64,000 nucleotides of DNA. Origin: Acidimicrobiia bacterium (GTDB taxonomy: Bacteria; Actinomycetota; Acidimicrobiia; Spongiisociales; UBA11373). Position numbers and translations under genes: made by a program. A model generated the notes under the pieces. That model did no database searches. It was not told the DNA's origin and worked only from the letters and a program-made list of their open reading frames with translations. The stretch spans positions 19,083 through 83,082 of the forward strand of contig JBBDMM010000018.1 of NCBI GenBank assembly GCA_040878325.1. Direction: 5' to 3'. Below, piece by piece: positions 33,511 to 42,252 of the stretch. Each line of letters begins with the position of its first letter. The stretch's first letter is position 1.

Positions 33511-34142
33511 CGGTGGTGGCGATGACCCTGGTCGCCGCCGCTTGCTCCGCCGGAACACCAGAGGACTCCTCGAGTGGGCTCATGCCGGCCGCCATCCAGT
33601 TTGCCGCGGAGGCAGACCGCGCTCTCGACGGTTCGAGGTTCGAGGAGATGCCGGCGGACGATCTCGCCGATGCCATCGTCAGCCTTTGCGCGTCGGGGGG
33701 TTCGATCGAGGAGGTCATCGAAGGGTTGCCGGCAGCACCCGGTGACCCGGCCGACGACCTGATCATTCGTGAAGTCATCGTGGCCGGATTGGTGCAGGTG
33801 TGCCCGACGCAGACCGGCGACGCCTCGGTCGTGGACGCATTCCTCGCCTCGGTGCGGACCGCGATCGCTTCAGCAGGAGCGGACCTCGTTCTGGACGACG
33901 AGCCCCTCATCGCGGGCGGCACCATTGCCTGCGCCTCGCTCGACGCGGGCGGGGGCGTCGATGGTGCAGCCCTCTCCGCGGCCGCCATCCTCTTCGGGGT
34001 CGAGCGATCCACCATCGAGGAGTTGGAGGGTGCGCTCGACGATTCCCAGGGCATCGCGGTCGGGGCGACGCTGGCCTCCGCCGCCCTCTATTTCTGCCCC
34101 GAGCACGAGCAGGTCGTCGCAGACTTCGTTGGTGGGGCATGA
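33489..34142 (+). CDS. Putative lipoprotein with two repeated acidic segments
   Basis: 217 residues from GTG 33489. The leader RRLSSVTVVAMTLVAAAC ends in a lipobox (Cys19). The mature part is acidic and Ala-rich with two similar halves, each with a Cys: DDLADAIVSLCASGGSIEEVIEG and EGALDDSQGIAVGATLASAALYFCPEHEQVVADF. The CPEHxxxV ending resembles the actinobacterial DUF732-type exported proteins. It lies between mutM and acyP, overlapping both. Role unknown. Confidence 0.65.
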   Translation: MRRLSSVTVVAMTLVAAACSAGTPEDSSSGLMPAAIQFAAEADRALDGSRFEEMPADDLADAIVSLCASGGSIEEVIEGLPAAPGDPADDLIIREVIVAGLVQVCPTQTGDASVVDAFLASVRTAIASAGADLVLDDEPLIAGGTIACASLDAGGGVDGAALSAAAILFGVERSTIEELEGALDDSQGIAVGATLASAALYFCPEHEQVVADFVGGA

Positions 34143-34408
34143 AGGCGATCCGGGTGGTGGTTGCCGGGCGGGTGCAGGGGGTGGGTTTTCGCTGGTCGAC
34201 TCGCCGGGCCGCCGAACGAATCGGAGTGACCGGATGGGTACGCAATCGGGAGGATGGCGCGGTCGAGGCTCACATCGAGGGGCCAGCGGAGCGGGTGGCG
34301 GCGATGGTGGCGTGGCTCGAGCAGGGTCCTGCCGAGGCGAAGGTGGCCAGTGTCGAGACCGCCGAGGCATCGCCAGAGGGCGTCGAAGGGTTCGGGATCA
34401 GGGCTTGA
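34139..34408 (+). CDS. acyP: Acylphosphatase
   Basis: 89 residues, ATG overlapping the previous stop by 4 bp. VVVAGRVQGVGFRWSTRRAAERIGVTGWVRN is the acylphosphatase core with the catalytic Arg in GFRW and the Asn in VRN; EAHIEGPAERVAAMVAWL follows. It hydrolyses acylphosphates. The conserved order is mutM-acyP-smc. Stop overlaps the start of a perfect 11-bp hairpin. Confidence 0.95.
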   Translation: MKAIRVVVAGRVQGVGFRWSTRRAAERIGVTGWVRNREDGAVEAHIEGPAERVAAMVAWLEQGPAEAKVASVETAEASPEGVEGFGIRA

Positions 34409-34431
34409 CCCTGGGCCTCAGGCCCAGGGTC
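34407..34431 (+). terminator. Hairpin at the acyP stop codon
   Basis: GACCCTGGGCC (34407-34417), loop TCA, exact complement to 34431. It includes the last two bases of the acyP stop. No U-run. It may divide the transcript ahead of smc, whose own -10-like TACCCT is at 34519. Confidence 0.45.
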
Positions 34432-34534
34432 GGCTGGGCAGGGACCCAGTCGACACCGCGATGAGGCGTCAGCCGAAGAGCCATAAATACGAACAACACG
34501 CGTGTGATTTCGGGGTGATACCCTGCGACCACTT

Positions 34535-37500
34535 GTGCATCTGAAGACCCTCACACTGGTGGGATTCAAGTCCTTCGCCGAGCGGACCAGGATCGAGTGC
34601 GAGCCCGGGGTGACCGTGGTCGTCGGCCCGAATGGCTCTGGCAAGTCGAACCTGGTCGACGCGATCGCGTGGGCCATGGGTACCCAGGCCACCACCTCCC
34701 TTCGCACCTCGAAGATGGAGGACGTGATCTTCGCCGGGACGGCCATACGGTCGGCGCTGGGCCGGGCGGAGGTTTCGCTCACCTTCGACAACTCCTCGGG
34801 GCGTCTCGAACTCGACATGGCCGACGTGACGGTGACCCGGCGGCTCTTCAGGGACGGCACGAGCGAGTACGAAATCAACGGAGCCCCGTGTCGGCTGCTC
34901 GACATCCAGGAACTCCTCTCCGACAGCGGGGTGGGGCGCCATCAGCATGTTCTCGTCGGTCAGGGCCGGATCGACTCAGTGCTCAATGCCAGCCCCGAGG
35001 AGCATCGGGCAGTTATCGAGGAGGCGGCCGGTGTGGTCAAGCATCGGGCACGCCGCGACCGGGCGATGCGGCGACTCGAGGCCACCGACATCGACCTTTC
35101 CCGGCTACGCGATCTGCTCAACGAGCAGCAGAAGCGGATCAAGCCCCTCAAGCGTCAGGCGAGTGCCGCCGCTCGCCACGATGAGGTTCGCAACGCCTGG
35201 CGATCCGTGCGGCTGTGGGTGGGGGGTGAGCGTCTCAGGGATGCACGGACCCGTCTCCAAGAGCTCTCGACCACCGAGACCGAGAACCGCAAGTCGCTCG
35301 ACGCTTCCGTGGCCGAACGCGAGCACATCGTCGCCAGTCTTGGAGACCTGCAAGCCGCCGCAGGCGAGACCGGAGAGGCACTCGACCGCGACACCGCGGC
35401 CGCAGGGCGCCTCGAGACTTCGGCCGAGCGGTTCCACCGGATAGCCCTGGTCGCCCGTGAGCGCCGGATCGCGCTGGAGGCGACGATGACCGGGGTCGAT
35501 ACTCGGCGGCGCGACCTCACCGCCGAGCACGACGACCTCGCCAGTCGGATCGCGGCGACCCGCACCGAGGAGACCGGTGCCGGGGAGACAGCCGATCGCG
35601 CCGAGATGATGTTCCGCTCGCTCGAAGAGGAGGAGCGATCGTTGGCCGATGCCGATCGGCTCCCCGCCGAGGGCGCCGCCGCTTCGATGCGGGGTGACCT
35701 CGCCGCCCTCGAGGCCGCCGCAATTCGCGACGAGCGCGAGTCGGCCGAGTTGGCGCAGCGCCGTGGCGGGGTGGCGGCCATCGTCGACGAGGAGGGAAGG
35801 GAGTTGGACCGGCTCCGCGGCGAAGCCGGCGAGTTGTCTGCCGAGCGCTCCCGGTTGGCCAGGGAGCATGAGAGTGCCGGGATCGCAGCCGAACGCGATC
35901 GAGTGGATTTCGCTGCAGCCGAGGACGCCCATCGGGCTGTCGAGACGGTGCTCGCCGCCGCCCGGGCAAGGGTGGAGGCGCTGGAAGCGGCCGGGGCAGG
36001 TCTGGCCGACCCCGAAACCCGGGAGCGGGCGGCGGCCCTCGAGGGGGTCATGGGCACGATTGCCGCCCGCCTCGATGTACCCGGCCGGTTGATCGCCGCC
36101 GTCGCCACCGCCCTGGGTCCGTGGTCGGACGCATTCGTCACCAGGGACGTCGCCGGTGTCGCCTCCGCGGCTGGGGCGTTGAAGTCTGAGGGCCGGGGGG
36201 GAGTGGCTTTCGTCAGCGGCACCGGCGACGGCAAGGTGCCGGCCCGTGAGGCGGCCGTGTCCGGTGGTGGGCACGCCATCGTCGACCTGCTCGGGCCCGG
36301 AGCCGACCGGGTACTGGCGGGCTCGCTGCTCGGTGATGTCGTCCTGGTCGAGGGCTGGGTCCAGGCACGAGCGATCGTCGCGGCCTACCCGGGGGTACGG
36401 GTGGTCACGCCTGAAGGCGATCTGGTCACTTCGGTCGGCATCGTCGCCGCTCACCCCGACGGTGTCGGCCCCGCGGCGATCGAGGCGGCCCGCGTCGCTG
36501 CCGAACGGGCCGAGACCGATGCCGCCCGCGCCGCCAGCCGGCAAACCACCGCGCTTCGGGCGCGTCAGGCCTCCACCGCCCGGGAGGCCGAGGCTGCCGC
36601 CGCCTCCAACGCGATGGAGCGCCGGGTGGCTGCGATCGAGGAAACCCTGGCATTGCTCGAACGGTCACGGGCGGAGCGCCAGGCTGAGCTCGATCGGCTC
36701 GATGCCCGCGCCCGGGCGATCGCAGAGGCTGCTTCCGGGCGGAGTGAACGGATCGTGCGGATGCGGAGCAGGGTCGATGACCTCGAAGGTGACGACTCGG
36801 TTCGGCAGGCAGCGTGGGACGACATCGCCCGCCGCCGCGAGGAGATTGCGGGGCGGCGCGACGATGCCCGCAAGCGCCGCGAAGAGGCGGCCGCCGTCCT
36901 CGCCGCCGCTGCCGAGCGGCGCTCACTCCTCGAGACGCGACTGGCCGAAGTCGCCGGAGCGCTCGCCGGAGGCGAACCCGTGGTTGACACCGGCCGGGTG
37001 ACGCTGCTGGCAAGGGTCGAGGACCACGCCCGCCGTGCGGGTGAAGCGGTTCGCAGCCACCTGGGCGCAATCCGCGAGCGCCAGCGGCTGCTGCGGTCGG
37101 AGGCCGGCGAAGCTGGATCGAGGCTGGACAAAGCGCGCGAACGGCGTGAGGCGCTCAACTCCATCATCGAATCCGCCAGGGAGTCGCTGTCGGCGGTGGG
37201 GGTGGAAGCAGCCGAACTGCGGGTGCGTGATGAGTCGATCTCCGAGGGACTCCGTCGGGACATCGACGCCTCCGAGGAGGAAGCGCTCGGCGCTCCTCGG
37301 CCCGAGATCCCCGAGGGGGTCGAACCCGAGGCGCACGCCGACTCACTGCACGCCACCCTTCGCCGCCTCGGTCCGATCAACCAGTTGGCTGCGGCCGAGT
37401 ACCGCGAACTCAGTGAACGGGTCGAGTTCATGGACGGGCAGTTGGCCGATCTAGAGGAGAGCCGGTCCGAACTCCGCAAGGTGATCAAGGCTCTCGACGA

Positions 37501-37984
37501 GGAGATCGGCCGCCTGTTCAGGCATGCGTTCGACGACATCGCGGCCAAGTTCGCCGAGAACTTCTCGGTGCTGTTCCCCGGTGGCACTGGCCGCCTCGAA
37601 CTCACCCACCCCGACGATCCGCTCGAGACGGGTGTGGAGATCCACGCCCAGCCGATGGGCAAGAAGGTGGGGCGCCTCACCCTGCTCTCGGGCGGCGAGC
37701 GATCGCTGGCCGCCCTCGCCTTTCTGTTCGGGGTGTTCCGCTCGCGGCCCAGCCCCTTCTACGTCCTCGACGAGGTCGAGGCGGCACTCGATGACGCCAA
37801 CTTGCGACGGTTCATCAGGCTCGTCGACACGCTTCGTGACACTTCGCAGTTGGTGATCATCACCCACCAGCAGCAGACGATGGAAGCGGCCGACATCCTG
37901 TATGGCGTCACCATGGAGCCCGGCGAGACCTCGCGAGTACTGGCCAAACGCATGACCGTTGCGGCAAAGGCAACCTCGAACTGA
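34535..37984 (+). CDS. smc: Chromosome segregation protein SMC
   Basis: 1149 residues, typical length. GTG start HLKTLTLVGFKSFAERTRIE, Walker A VVVGPNGSGKSNLVDAIAWAMG, then a coiled coil (about 170-490). The hinge is around 495-660 (GVMGTIAARLDVPGRLIAAVATALG and VDLLGPGADRVLAGSLLG). A second coil follows, and the C-terminal head has LTLLSGGERSLAALAFLFG (signature) and PFYVLDEVEAALDDANLRRF (Walker B). With ScpA/B (not here) it compacts and separates chromosomes. A TACCCT box 10 bases before the start suggests its own promoter, with a 4-nt leader. Confidence 0.97.
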   Translation: MHLKTLTLVGFKSFAERTRIECEPGVTVVVGPNGSGKSNLVDAIAWAMGTQATTSLRTSKMEDVIFAGTAIRSALGRAEVSLTFDNSSGRLELDMADVTVTRRLFRDGTSEYEINGAPCRLLDIQELLSDSGVGRHQHVLVGQGRIDSVLNASPEEHRAVIEEAAGVVKHRARRDRAMRRLEATDIDLSRLRDLLNEQQKRIKPLKRQASAAARHDEVRNAWRSVRLWVGGERLRDARTRLQELSTTETENRKSLDASVAEREHIVASLGDLQAAAGETGEALDRDTAAAGRLETSAERFHRIALVARERRIALEATMTGVDTRRRDLTAEHDDLASRIAATRTEETGAGETADRAEMMFRSLEEEERSLADADRLPAEGAAASMRGDLAALEAAAIRDERESAELAQRRGGVAAIVDEEGRELDRLRGEAGELSAERSRLAREHESAGIAAERDRVDFAAAEDAHRAVETVLAAARARVEALEAAGAGLADPETRERAAALEGVMGTIAARLDVPGRLIAAVATALGPWSDAFVTRDVAGVASAAGALKSEGRGGVAFVSGTGDGKVPAREAAVSGGGHAIVDLLGPGADRVLAGSLLGDVVLVEGWVQARAIVAAYPGVRVVTPEGDLVTSVGIVAAHPDGVGPAAIEAARVAAERAETDAARAASRQTTALRARQASTAREAEAAAASNAMERRVAAIEETLALLERSRAERQAELDRLDARARAIAEAASGRSERIVRMRSRVDDLEGDDSVRQAAWDDIARRREEIAGRRDDARKRREEAAAVLAAAAERRSLLETRLAEVAGALAGGEPVVDTGRVTLLARVEDHARRAGEAVRSHLGAIRERQRLLRSEAGEAGSRLDKARERREALNSIIESARESLSAVGVEAAELRVRDESISEGLRRDIDASEEEALGAPRPEIPEGVEPEAHADSLHATLRRLGPINQLAAAEYRELSERVEFMDGQLADLEESRSELRKVIKALDEEIGRLFRHAFDDIAAKFAENFSVLFPGGTGRLELTHPDDPLETGVEIHAQPMGKKVGRLTLLSGGERSLAALAFLFGVFRSRPSPFYVLDEVEAALDDANLRRFIRLVDTLRDTSQLVIITHQQQTMEAADILYGVTMEPGETSRVLAKRMTVAAKATSN

Positions 37985-38032
37985 TCGACTCGATGGCTTC
38001 GGGCGCCCGGGCTCGTCTGTCGACCCCGTAAC

Positions 38033-38038
38033 TACCGT
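38033..38038 (+). promoter_or_regulatory. -10 box TACCGT before ftsY
   Basis: TACCGT, six bases, ATG 38045. The pattern also supports ATG 38045 over the GTG at 38039. Confidence 0.4.
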
Positions 38039-38044
38039 GTGGGC

Positions 38045-39025
38045 ATGGACCCGATTCTGACGGTTGCCGCGGTTGTCGCCGCCCTCGTCATCGGGGTCGT
38101 CGTCTGGCGATGGCGATTCCGCCGGGAGTCACCCCAGATCCGTCGAGTCACTCCGACGGTCGATCGCCCCCCCGCCATCCGCGGTTTCGGGGGGCGGCTC
38201 GGCGGTCTCTTCGGGAGAGGCATCGACGACGCCTTCTGGGCCGGGGTCGAGGAGACGCTGATCGAGGCCGATGTCGGGGTGGCATCTTCTGTGGGGATCG
38301 TGGAGAGGGTCCGCAATCAAGGGGTGTCGACGCCTGAGGAGGCGCGGGCAGCGCTGCGGCGCGAGTTGATCGCCGCCTTCGCCGACCGGGATCGGAGCCT
38401 CACCCTGGAGGGAAGCCCGGCGGTGATCGTCGTCGTCGGCGTGAACGGCTCGGGCAAGACCACGACGATCGCCAAGATTGCCTCCCTCCTGCAAAGCGAG
38501 GGGAAATCGGTGCTGTTGGGGGCGGCCGACACTTTCCGCGCCGCGGCCGCAGAGCAGCTGAAGCAGTGGGGTGCTCGCCTCGGGGTCGACGTGGTCGCCG
38601 GCCAGGAGGGCGCCGACCCGGCCTCGGTGGCGTTCGATGCACGCTCGGCGGCGGCGGCCCGTGGAATCGACGTCGTCATCATCGACACCGCCGGCCGGCT
38701 CCACTCGAAGCGGAATCTCATGGACGAACTCGGCAAGGTCGTCCGGATCCTTGGACGCGATGGGCCGGTCTCAGAGGTGCTGCTGGTGCTCGACGGCACC
38801 GCGGGCCAGAACGGCATCGTCCAAACCAAGGCGTTCGTCGGGTCTGTCGGGGTGACCGGGGTCATCCTCACCAAACTGGACGGCACCGCCCGAGGCGGCA
38901 TCGCGGTCGCCGTCGAACGCGAGTTGGGGGTGCCGGTGAAGCTGCTCGGAGTGGGCGAGGGTCCCGGTGACCTGCTTCACTTTCAAGGAGAGCGATTCGT
39001 CGACGCGCTGATGGAGGAAGAGTGA
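38045..39025 (+). CDS. ftsY: Signal recognition particle receptor FtsY
   Basis: About 326 residues. N-terminal membrane helix DPILTVAAVVAALVIGVVVWRW, a short A region and the NG domain: WAGVEETLIEADVGVASS, G1 VVGVNGSGKTTTIAKIA, DTFRAAAAEQLKQW, VIIDTAGRLHSKRNLMDEL, LTKLDGTARGG and LGVGEGPGDLL. It docks SRP-ribosome complexes at the membrane; the partner ffh is at 53056. The acidic A domain is nearly absent, as in other actinobacteria with a TM anchor. Its stop overlaps the cdd start. Confidence 0.96.
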   Translation: MDPILTVAAVVAALVIGVVVWRWRFRRESPQIRRVTPTVDRPPAIRGFGGRLGGLFGRGIDDAFWAGVEETLIEADVGVASSVGIVERVRNQGVSTPEEARAALRRELIAAFADRDRSLTLEGSPAVIVVVGVNGSGKTTTIAKIASLLQSEGKSVLLGAADTFRAAAAEQLKQWGARLGVDVVAGQEGADPASVAFDARSAAAARGIDVVIIDTAGRLHSKRNLMDELGKVVRILGRDGPVSEVLLVLDGTAGQNGIVQTKAFVGSVGVTGVILTKLDGTARGGIAVAVERELGVPVKLLGVGEGPGDLLHFQGERFVDALMEEE

Positions 39026-39408
39026 GCACGAACGAGGAATTGATCTCCGAAGCGCGTAAAGCTGCGGAGCACGCGTACGCCCCTTATTCGAAATACCGGG
39101 TGGGGGCGGTGGTGGTGGCAGCCGACGGCACCCATTACTCCGGAGCCAATGTCGAGAACAGCGCCTACGGCTCCGGAATCTGCGCGGAAGGATCGGCGAT
39201 CGCTCGAGCCTCCTCGGCGGGAGTTCGCAAGATCGACACCGTCGCCGTCTCCTGCCTCGACGGCGGCGACACCCCCGGCTACCCCTGCGGCAACTGCCGC
39301 CAGTTGATGGTCGAATTCGACGTCGACCGCGTCATCGTCGACGGACTTGCGAAGGGCCCCATCGAGCACACCAGGGAGGAACTGATCCCCCACGGGTTCA
39401 GGCTCTAG
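39022..39408 (+). CDS. cdd: Cytidine deaminase
   Basis: 128 residues, GTG start overlapping ftsY by 4 bp. Zinc and catalytic motif SGICAEGSAI (the Cys-Ala-Glu), then PCGNCRQLMVEF with the other two zinc Cys. It deaminates cytidine and deoxycytidine; salvage enzymes punA, deoA and upp are at 49.7-52.7 kb. Typical tetrameric 130-residue form. Confidence 0.95.
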   Translation: MSTNEELISEARKAAEHAYAPYSKYRVGAVVVAADGTHYSGANVENSAYGSGICAEGSAIARASSAGVRKIDTVAVSCLDGGDTPGYPCGNCRQLMVEFDVDRVIVDGLAKGPIEHTREELIPHGFRL

Positions 39409-39498
39409 ACCCGCAGGCGTCAGCCGGCAGGTCGCAAGTGGGGGTCGATTCGCGAAATCCTTCCTTCATGTCTGGGGCGCTGACGCCGATACGGGTGC

Positions 39499-39759
39499 GT
39501 GACCACGCAGACATCACATCACGCCGATTGGAAAGTCACCACCTCGTACCGGGTGCTGGTGAAGGTCGGCTGGGGGGCTGTCGTCCTCGCCGTCTACTTC
39601 GCCGCTGCCGCCCTTATCCTTCAGTCCGTCACCGCGTGGTGGGCCGTGGCCGCCCTGGCCGGTGGGGCGATCATGGTCGGAGTGATGCTTCCCGAGCCCG
39701 TGCCGCGCGACATGCTCAACAGCCATCGCACCCACGTGGACCCGCTACAGCGTAGGTAG
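39499..39759 (+). CDS. Small membrane protein of unknown function
   Basis: 86 residues from GTG 39499, preceded by no obvious ribosome site. Two hydrophobic segments, VLVKVGWGAVVLAVYFAAAALIL and AWWAVAALAGGAIMVGVML, separated by a short turn, with a basic C-terminus. No family recognised. It lies between cdd and the etfA end, after 90 bp of non-coding DNA in which nothing is seen. Confidence 0.5.
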   Translation: MTTQTSHHADWKVTTSYRVLVKVGWGAVVLAVYFAAAALILQSVTAWWAVAALAGGAIMVGVMLPEPVPRDMLNSHRTHVDPLQRR

Positions 39760-39786
39760 CCGAAGAGGTCGCAGGCTCTTGGCTCT

Positions 39787-39821
39787 GACTGGAGACTGGC
39801 GACTGGCGACTGGCGACTGGC
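39787..39821. repeat. Heptamer array GACTGGC, 5 copies
   Basis: GACTGGA once and GACTGGC four times, ending two bases before the etfA stop (39824-39826, minus strand). Confidence 0.85.
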
Positions 39822-39823
39822 GA

Positions 39824-40768
39824 CTACTTAGCTTTCAGCGCCTCGATCAGCTTGGGGAGCACCTTGTGGACGTCTCCGACGATCCCGAGGTCGGCGACTC
39901 CGAAGATCGGCGCCTCCTCGTCCTTGTTGATGGCGATGATCGTGGTCGAATCCTTCATCCCCACCAGGTGCTGCATCGCCCCGCTGATTCCGCAGGCGAT
40001 GTAGACGGTCGGCTTCACGATCTTGCCCGTCTGGCCCACCTGCATCGCGTAAGGCACCCAGCCCGAGTCGACGATTGCCCGGGTCGCCCCGGTGGCGGCG
40101 CCGAGCAGGCTGGCGAGTTCCTCGATCATGCCGAACTTCTCGGCCGAGCCGAGGCCGCGGCCCCCGGAGACGATGACGCTCGCCTCGGACAGTTTGGGGC
40201 CTTGTGCCGGCTCTTCGTGCCGCTCGACGATGGTCGCCGATCCGGCGTGGCCGAGGTCGGGCATCGGCACCGCAATCACCTCGGGAGTGCCCCCCGACCC
40301 TGACTCGGCAACGAACGACTTGGGGCGAACCACCACGAGGTGAGGCCCGCCACCGGTGAAGAGGGTCTCCACCAGAGTGGTGCCGCCGAGGATCTCGTTC
40401 ACCGCCGACACGCCATCGCCCACGACGATGTCGACCGCGTTCGAGAGGACGGGTACCCCGAGTCGGGCGCTCAGCCTTCCGGCGACGTCACGGTCCGTGG
40501 GGGCGAGGCCGAAGAGCACGAGGTCGCCGGCACCAACGAGGTCGGCGAGGGCGGCAGCGGCCGCGGCGGAAGGAAGGGCGTTTCCCGGGTCGAGGTGATG
40601 GACGGTGGCGGCCCCGTGCGAGCCGAGGGCCGACCAGATCGAATCCGACCCGGGACCGACGAAGAACGCCGCGACATCGCCGCCAAGTGATCGAGCCTTG
40701 GTGAGCATCTCGAGTGCGATCGACGCCGGCGACCCGCCTGCATCTTCGGCGAATACCCAGATCTTCAT
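39824..40768 (-). CDS. etfA: Electron transfer flavoprotein alpha subunit
   Basis: 314 residues. IWVFAEDAGG start, then the C-terminal FAD domain: VSGGRGLGSAEKFGMIEELASLLGAATGATRAIVDSGWVPYAMQVGQTGKIVKPTVYIACGISGAMQHLVGMKDSTTIIAINKDEEAPIFGVADLGIVGD (key pieces GGRGLG, QVGQTGK, ACGISGAMQH, INKDEEAPIF). It passes electrons from acyl-CoA dehydrogenases to the quinone pool. One base separates it from etfB (TGAAATG), a coupled pair. Confidence 0.96.
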   Translation of the reverse strand: MKIWVFAEDAGGSPASIALEMLTKARSLGGDVAAFFVGPGSDSIWSALGSHGAATVHHLDPGNALPSAAAAAALADLVGAGDLVLFGLAPTDRDVAGRLSARLGVPVLSNAVDIVVGDGVSAVNEILGGTTLVETLFTGGGPHLVVVRPKSFVAESGSGGTPEVIAVPMPDLGHAGSATIVERHEEPAQGPKLSEASVIVSGGRGLGSAEKFGMIEELASLLGAATGATRAIVDSGWVPYAMQVGQTGKIVKPTVYIACGISGAMQHLVGMKDSTTIIAINKDEEAPIFGVADLGIVGDVHKVLPKLIEALKAK

Positions 40769-40769
40769 T

Positions 40770-41540
40770 TCAAACCACCTTCGCCTGCTCGAGGAGTTTG
40801 ACGATCTCGAGATGCGCCTCACCGTCATCGACCACCTTGCGGCCGGCGGCCCGCTCCGGTGCGGGCCGCACCGCGCTGATCCGCTGGCCGGAACCTTCGG
40901 CGCCCACCGAGTCGACGCCAAGTTCGGCGGCGGTGGGCTGATCGACCGGCTTTTGTTTCGCCTGCATGATTCCCTTGAAGGTGGGATACCGGGGTTCGAC
41001 CGCCCCCGCCGTCACCGACACGACTGCCGGCAATGGCGCCTCGACGATGTCGTAGCCGGCGGCGGTCTGCCGCTCGATCCGGAGGCGACCGTCGACATGC
41101 TCCACCTTGCGGGCGAAGGTCAACGCCGGCATCCCCAGCAATTCGGCGAGCTGCTGGGGGACGACGCCGGCGTAGCCATCGGTGGACTCGGTGCCGGCGA
41201 CAACCAGATCGACTTCCTCGCGCTTGATGGCTGCGGCCAACACTCGAGCGGTGACCAGCGCACCCGAACCACGCAGGGCGGGGTCACTGACGACCACCGC
41301 CTTGTCGGCGCCCATCGCCAGTGCCTGACGAATCCCCTGGAGGTTGCCGGCCGGTGACATCGACACGAGGACGACGCTGCCCTCGGTCGCCTCGGCGAGT
41401 TGAAGGCCGACCTCGATCCCGTAGCGGTCTGTGTCGTCGAGGACCTGGTCCTCGGGTCGGACCACGAAGTGAGTCTCCGGATCCAATTGATACGGCGTCG
41501 CCGGATCAGGAATTTGCTTGACGCACACCGCGATCTTCAA
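40770..41540 (-). CDS. etfB: Electron transfer flavoprotein beta subunit
   Basis: 256 residues from TTG 41540, which has GAGGAGTCC before it. KIAVCVKQIPDP, LDDTDRYGIEVGLQL, VDLVVAGTESTDGYAGVVPQQLAELLGMP and the AMP-binding part match EtfB. It forms the ETF heterodimer with EtfA. The two support beta-oxidation together with the AMP-ligase at 17114. Position -35/-10 not identified; the upstream region holds a composite repeat at 41581-41619. Confidence 0.95.
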   Translation of the reverse strand: MKIAVCVKQIPDPATPYQLDPETHFVVRPEDQVLDDTDRYGIEVGLQLAEATEGSVVLVSMSPAGNLQGIRQALAMGADKAVVVSDPALRGSGALVTARVLAAAIKREEVDLVVAGTESTDGYAGVVPQQLAELLGMPALTFARKVEHVDGRLRIERQTAAGYDIVEAPLPAVVSVTAGAVEPRYPTFKGIMQAKQKPVDQPTAAELGVDSVGAEGSGQRISAVRPAPERAAGRKVVDDGEAHLEIVKLLEQAKVV

Positions 41541-41580
41541 CAGGACTCCTCAAGCCGCCGGAAGCAGATGTTAGAGGGAC

Positions 41581-41619
41581 CCCGCTTCGCTTCGGCCCGC
41601 AGTTCGCAGTCCGCAATCC
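41581..41619 (+). repeat. Composite repeat: head plus three GCAGTYC-type heptamers
   Basis: CCCGCTTCGCTTCGGCCC then GCAGTTC, GCAGTCC and GCAATCC (41599-41619), between the etfB start and the ECF sigma gene. Confidence 0.7.
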
Positions 41620-41778
41620 GGGGCGGGGGGTGTTGCCGGTTGGTCCGAGCGGCAGTGAAGTCCGACCAAGGCGCCCGAGGGACTCGTTGGGACAAGAGTG
41701 GACGGACACATCGTGAGGCTGCCGCGAGTCAGTCGCGGCAGACTGTCGTATGGATGTGCGTTTCGTTGGCCTTTGAAG

Positions 41779-42252
41779 GTGAGCAAGTTGCGAGACAACA
41801 CCGAGGAAGCATTCGTGGCGTTCGTGCGTGCTGTGGAATCCGGCTTGCGTGCTGCGCTGGTGGCACGGCACGGTGCGGACCGCGGCTGGGAGGCGACCAA
41901 CGACGCGCTGACGTACGGCTGGCAGCACTGGGATCGGGTTTGCCAGATGCAGAACCCCGCTGGCTACTTGTACCGAGTGGGGCAGCGGAGGGCGAGGCGG
42001 CGGCGTCTGCGCCCGGCCCTGCAGCTCGATGAGCCTGTTCGCTCGGACCCGTGGGTGGAGCCTGGACTCGCAGCGGCGCTTCTCGCGCTGTCGAAACGTC
42101 AGAGGCAGGCGGTGATGCTGATAGAGGCGTATGAGTTCACGTTCCGCGAGGCCGCCGAACTTCTCGGCCTCTCGATCTCCTCAGTACAGACCCACCACGA
42201 GCGCGGCCTTTCCCGAATGCGAACAGCACTGGGGGTTGAAGCCGATGAGTGA
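41779..42252 (+). CDS. ECF-type RNA polymerase sigma factor
   Basis: About 157 residues. An N-terminal region-2-like helix (EEAFVAFVRAVESGLRAALVARHGADRGWEATNDAL) and MQNPAGYLYRVGQRRARRRR are followed by region 4: LLALSKRQRQAVMLIEAYEFTFREAAELLGLSISSVQTHHERGLSRMR. The missing acidic core-binding motif makes region 2 weak, so it may be a minimal or divergent ECF/SigK-like factor. Start unclear: GTG 41779, or TTG 41788 with AAGGTGAG ahead. It overlaps the following propeller gene by 8 bp, the usual arrangement for a sigma factor and its membrane anti-sigma. Confidence 0.78.
   Translation: MSKLRDNTEEAFVAFVRAVESGLRAALVARHGADRGWEATNDALTYGWQHWDRVCQMQNPAGYLYRVGQRRARRRRLRPALQLDEPVRSDPWVEPGLAAALLALSKRQRQAVMLIEAYEFTFREAAELLGLSISSVQTHHERGLSRMRTALGVEADE

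Noticed and set aside
35105..36544. 479-codon minus-strand frame opposite smc
   Set aside because: Low complexity Gly/Arg/Asp shadow of the SMC coiled coil; no ribosome site or family.
39787..39821. CRISPR array
   Set aside because: The heptamers have no spacers and no cas genes are present.
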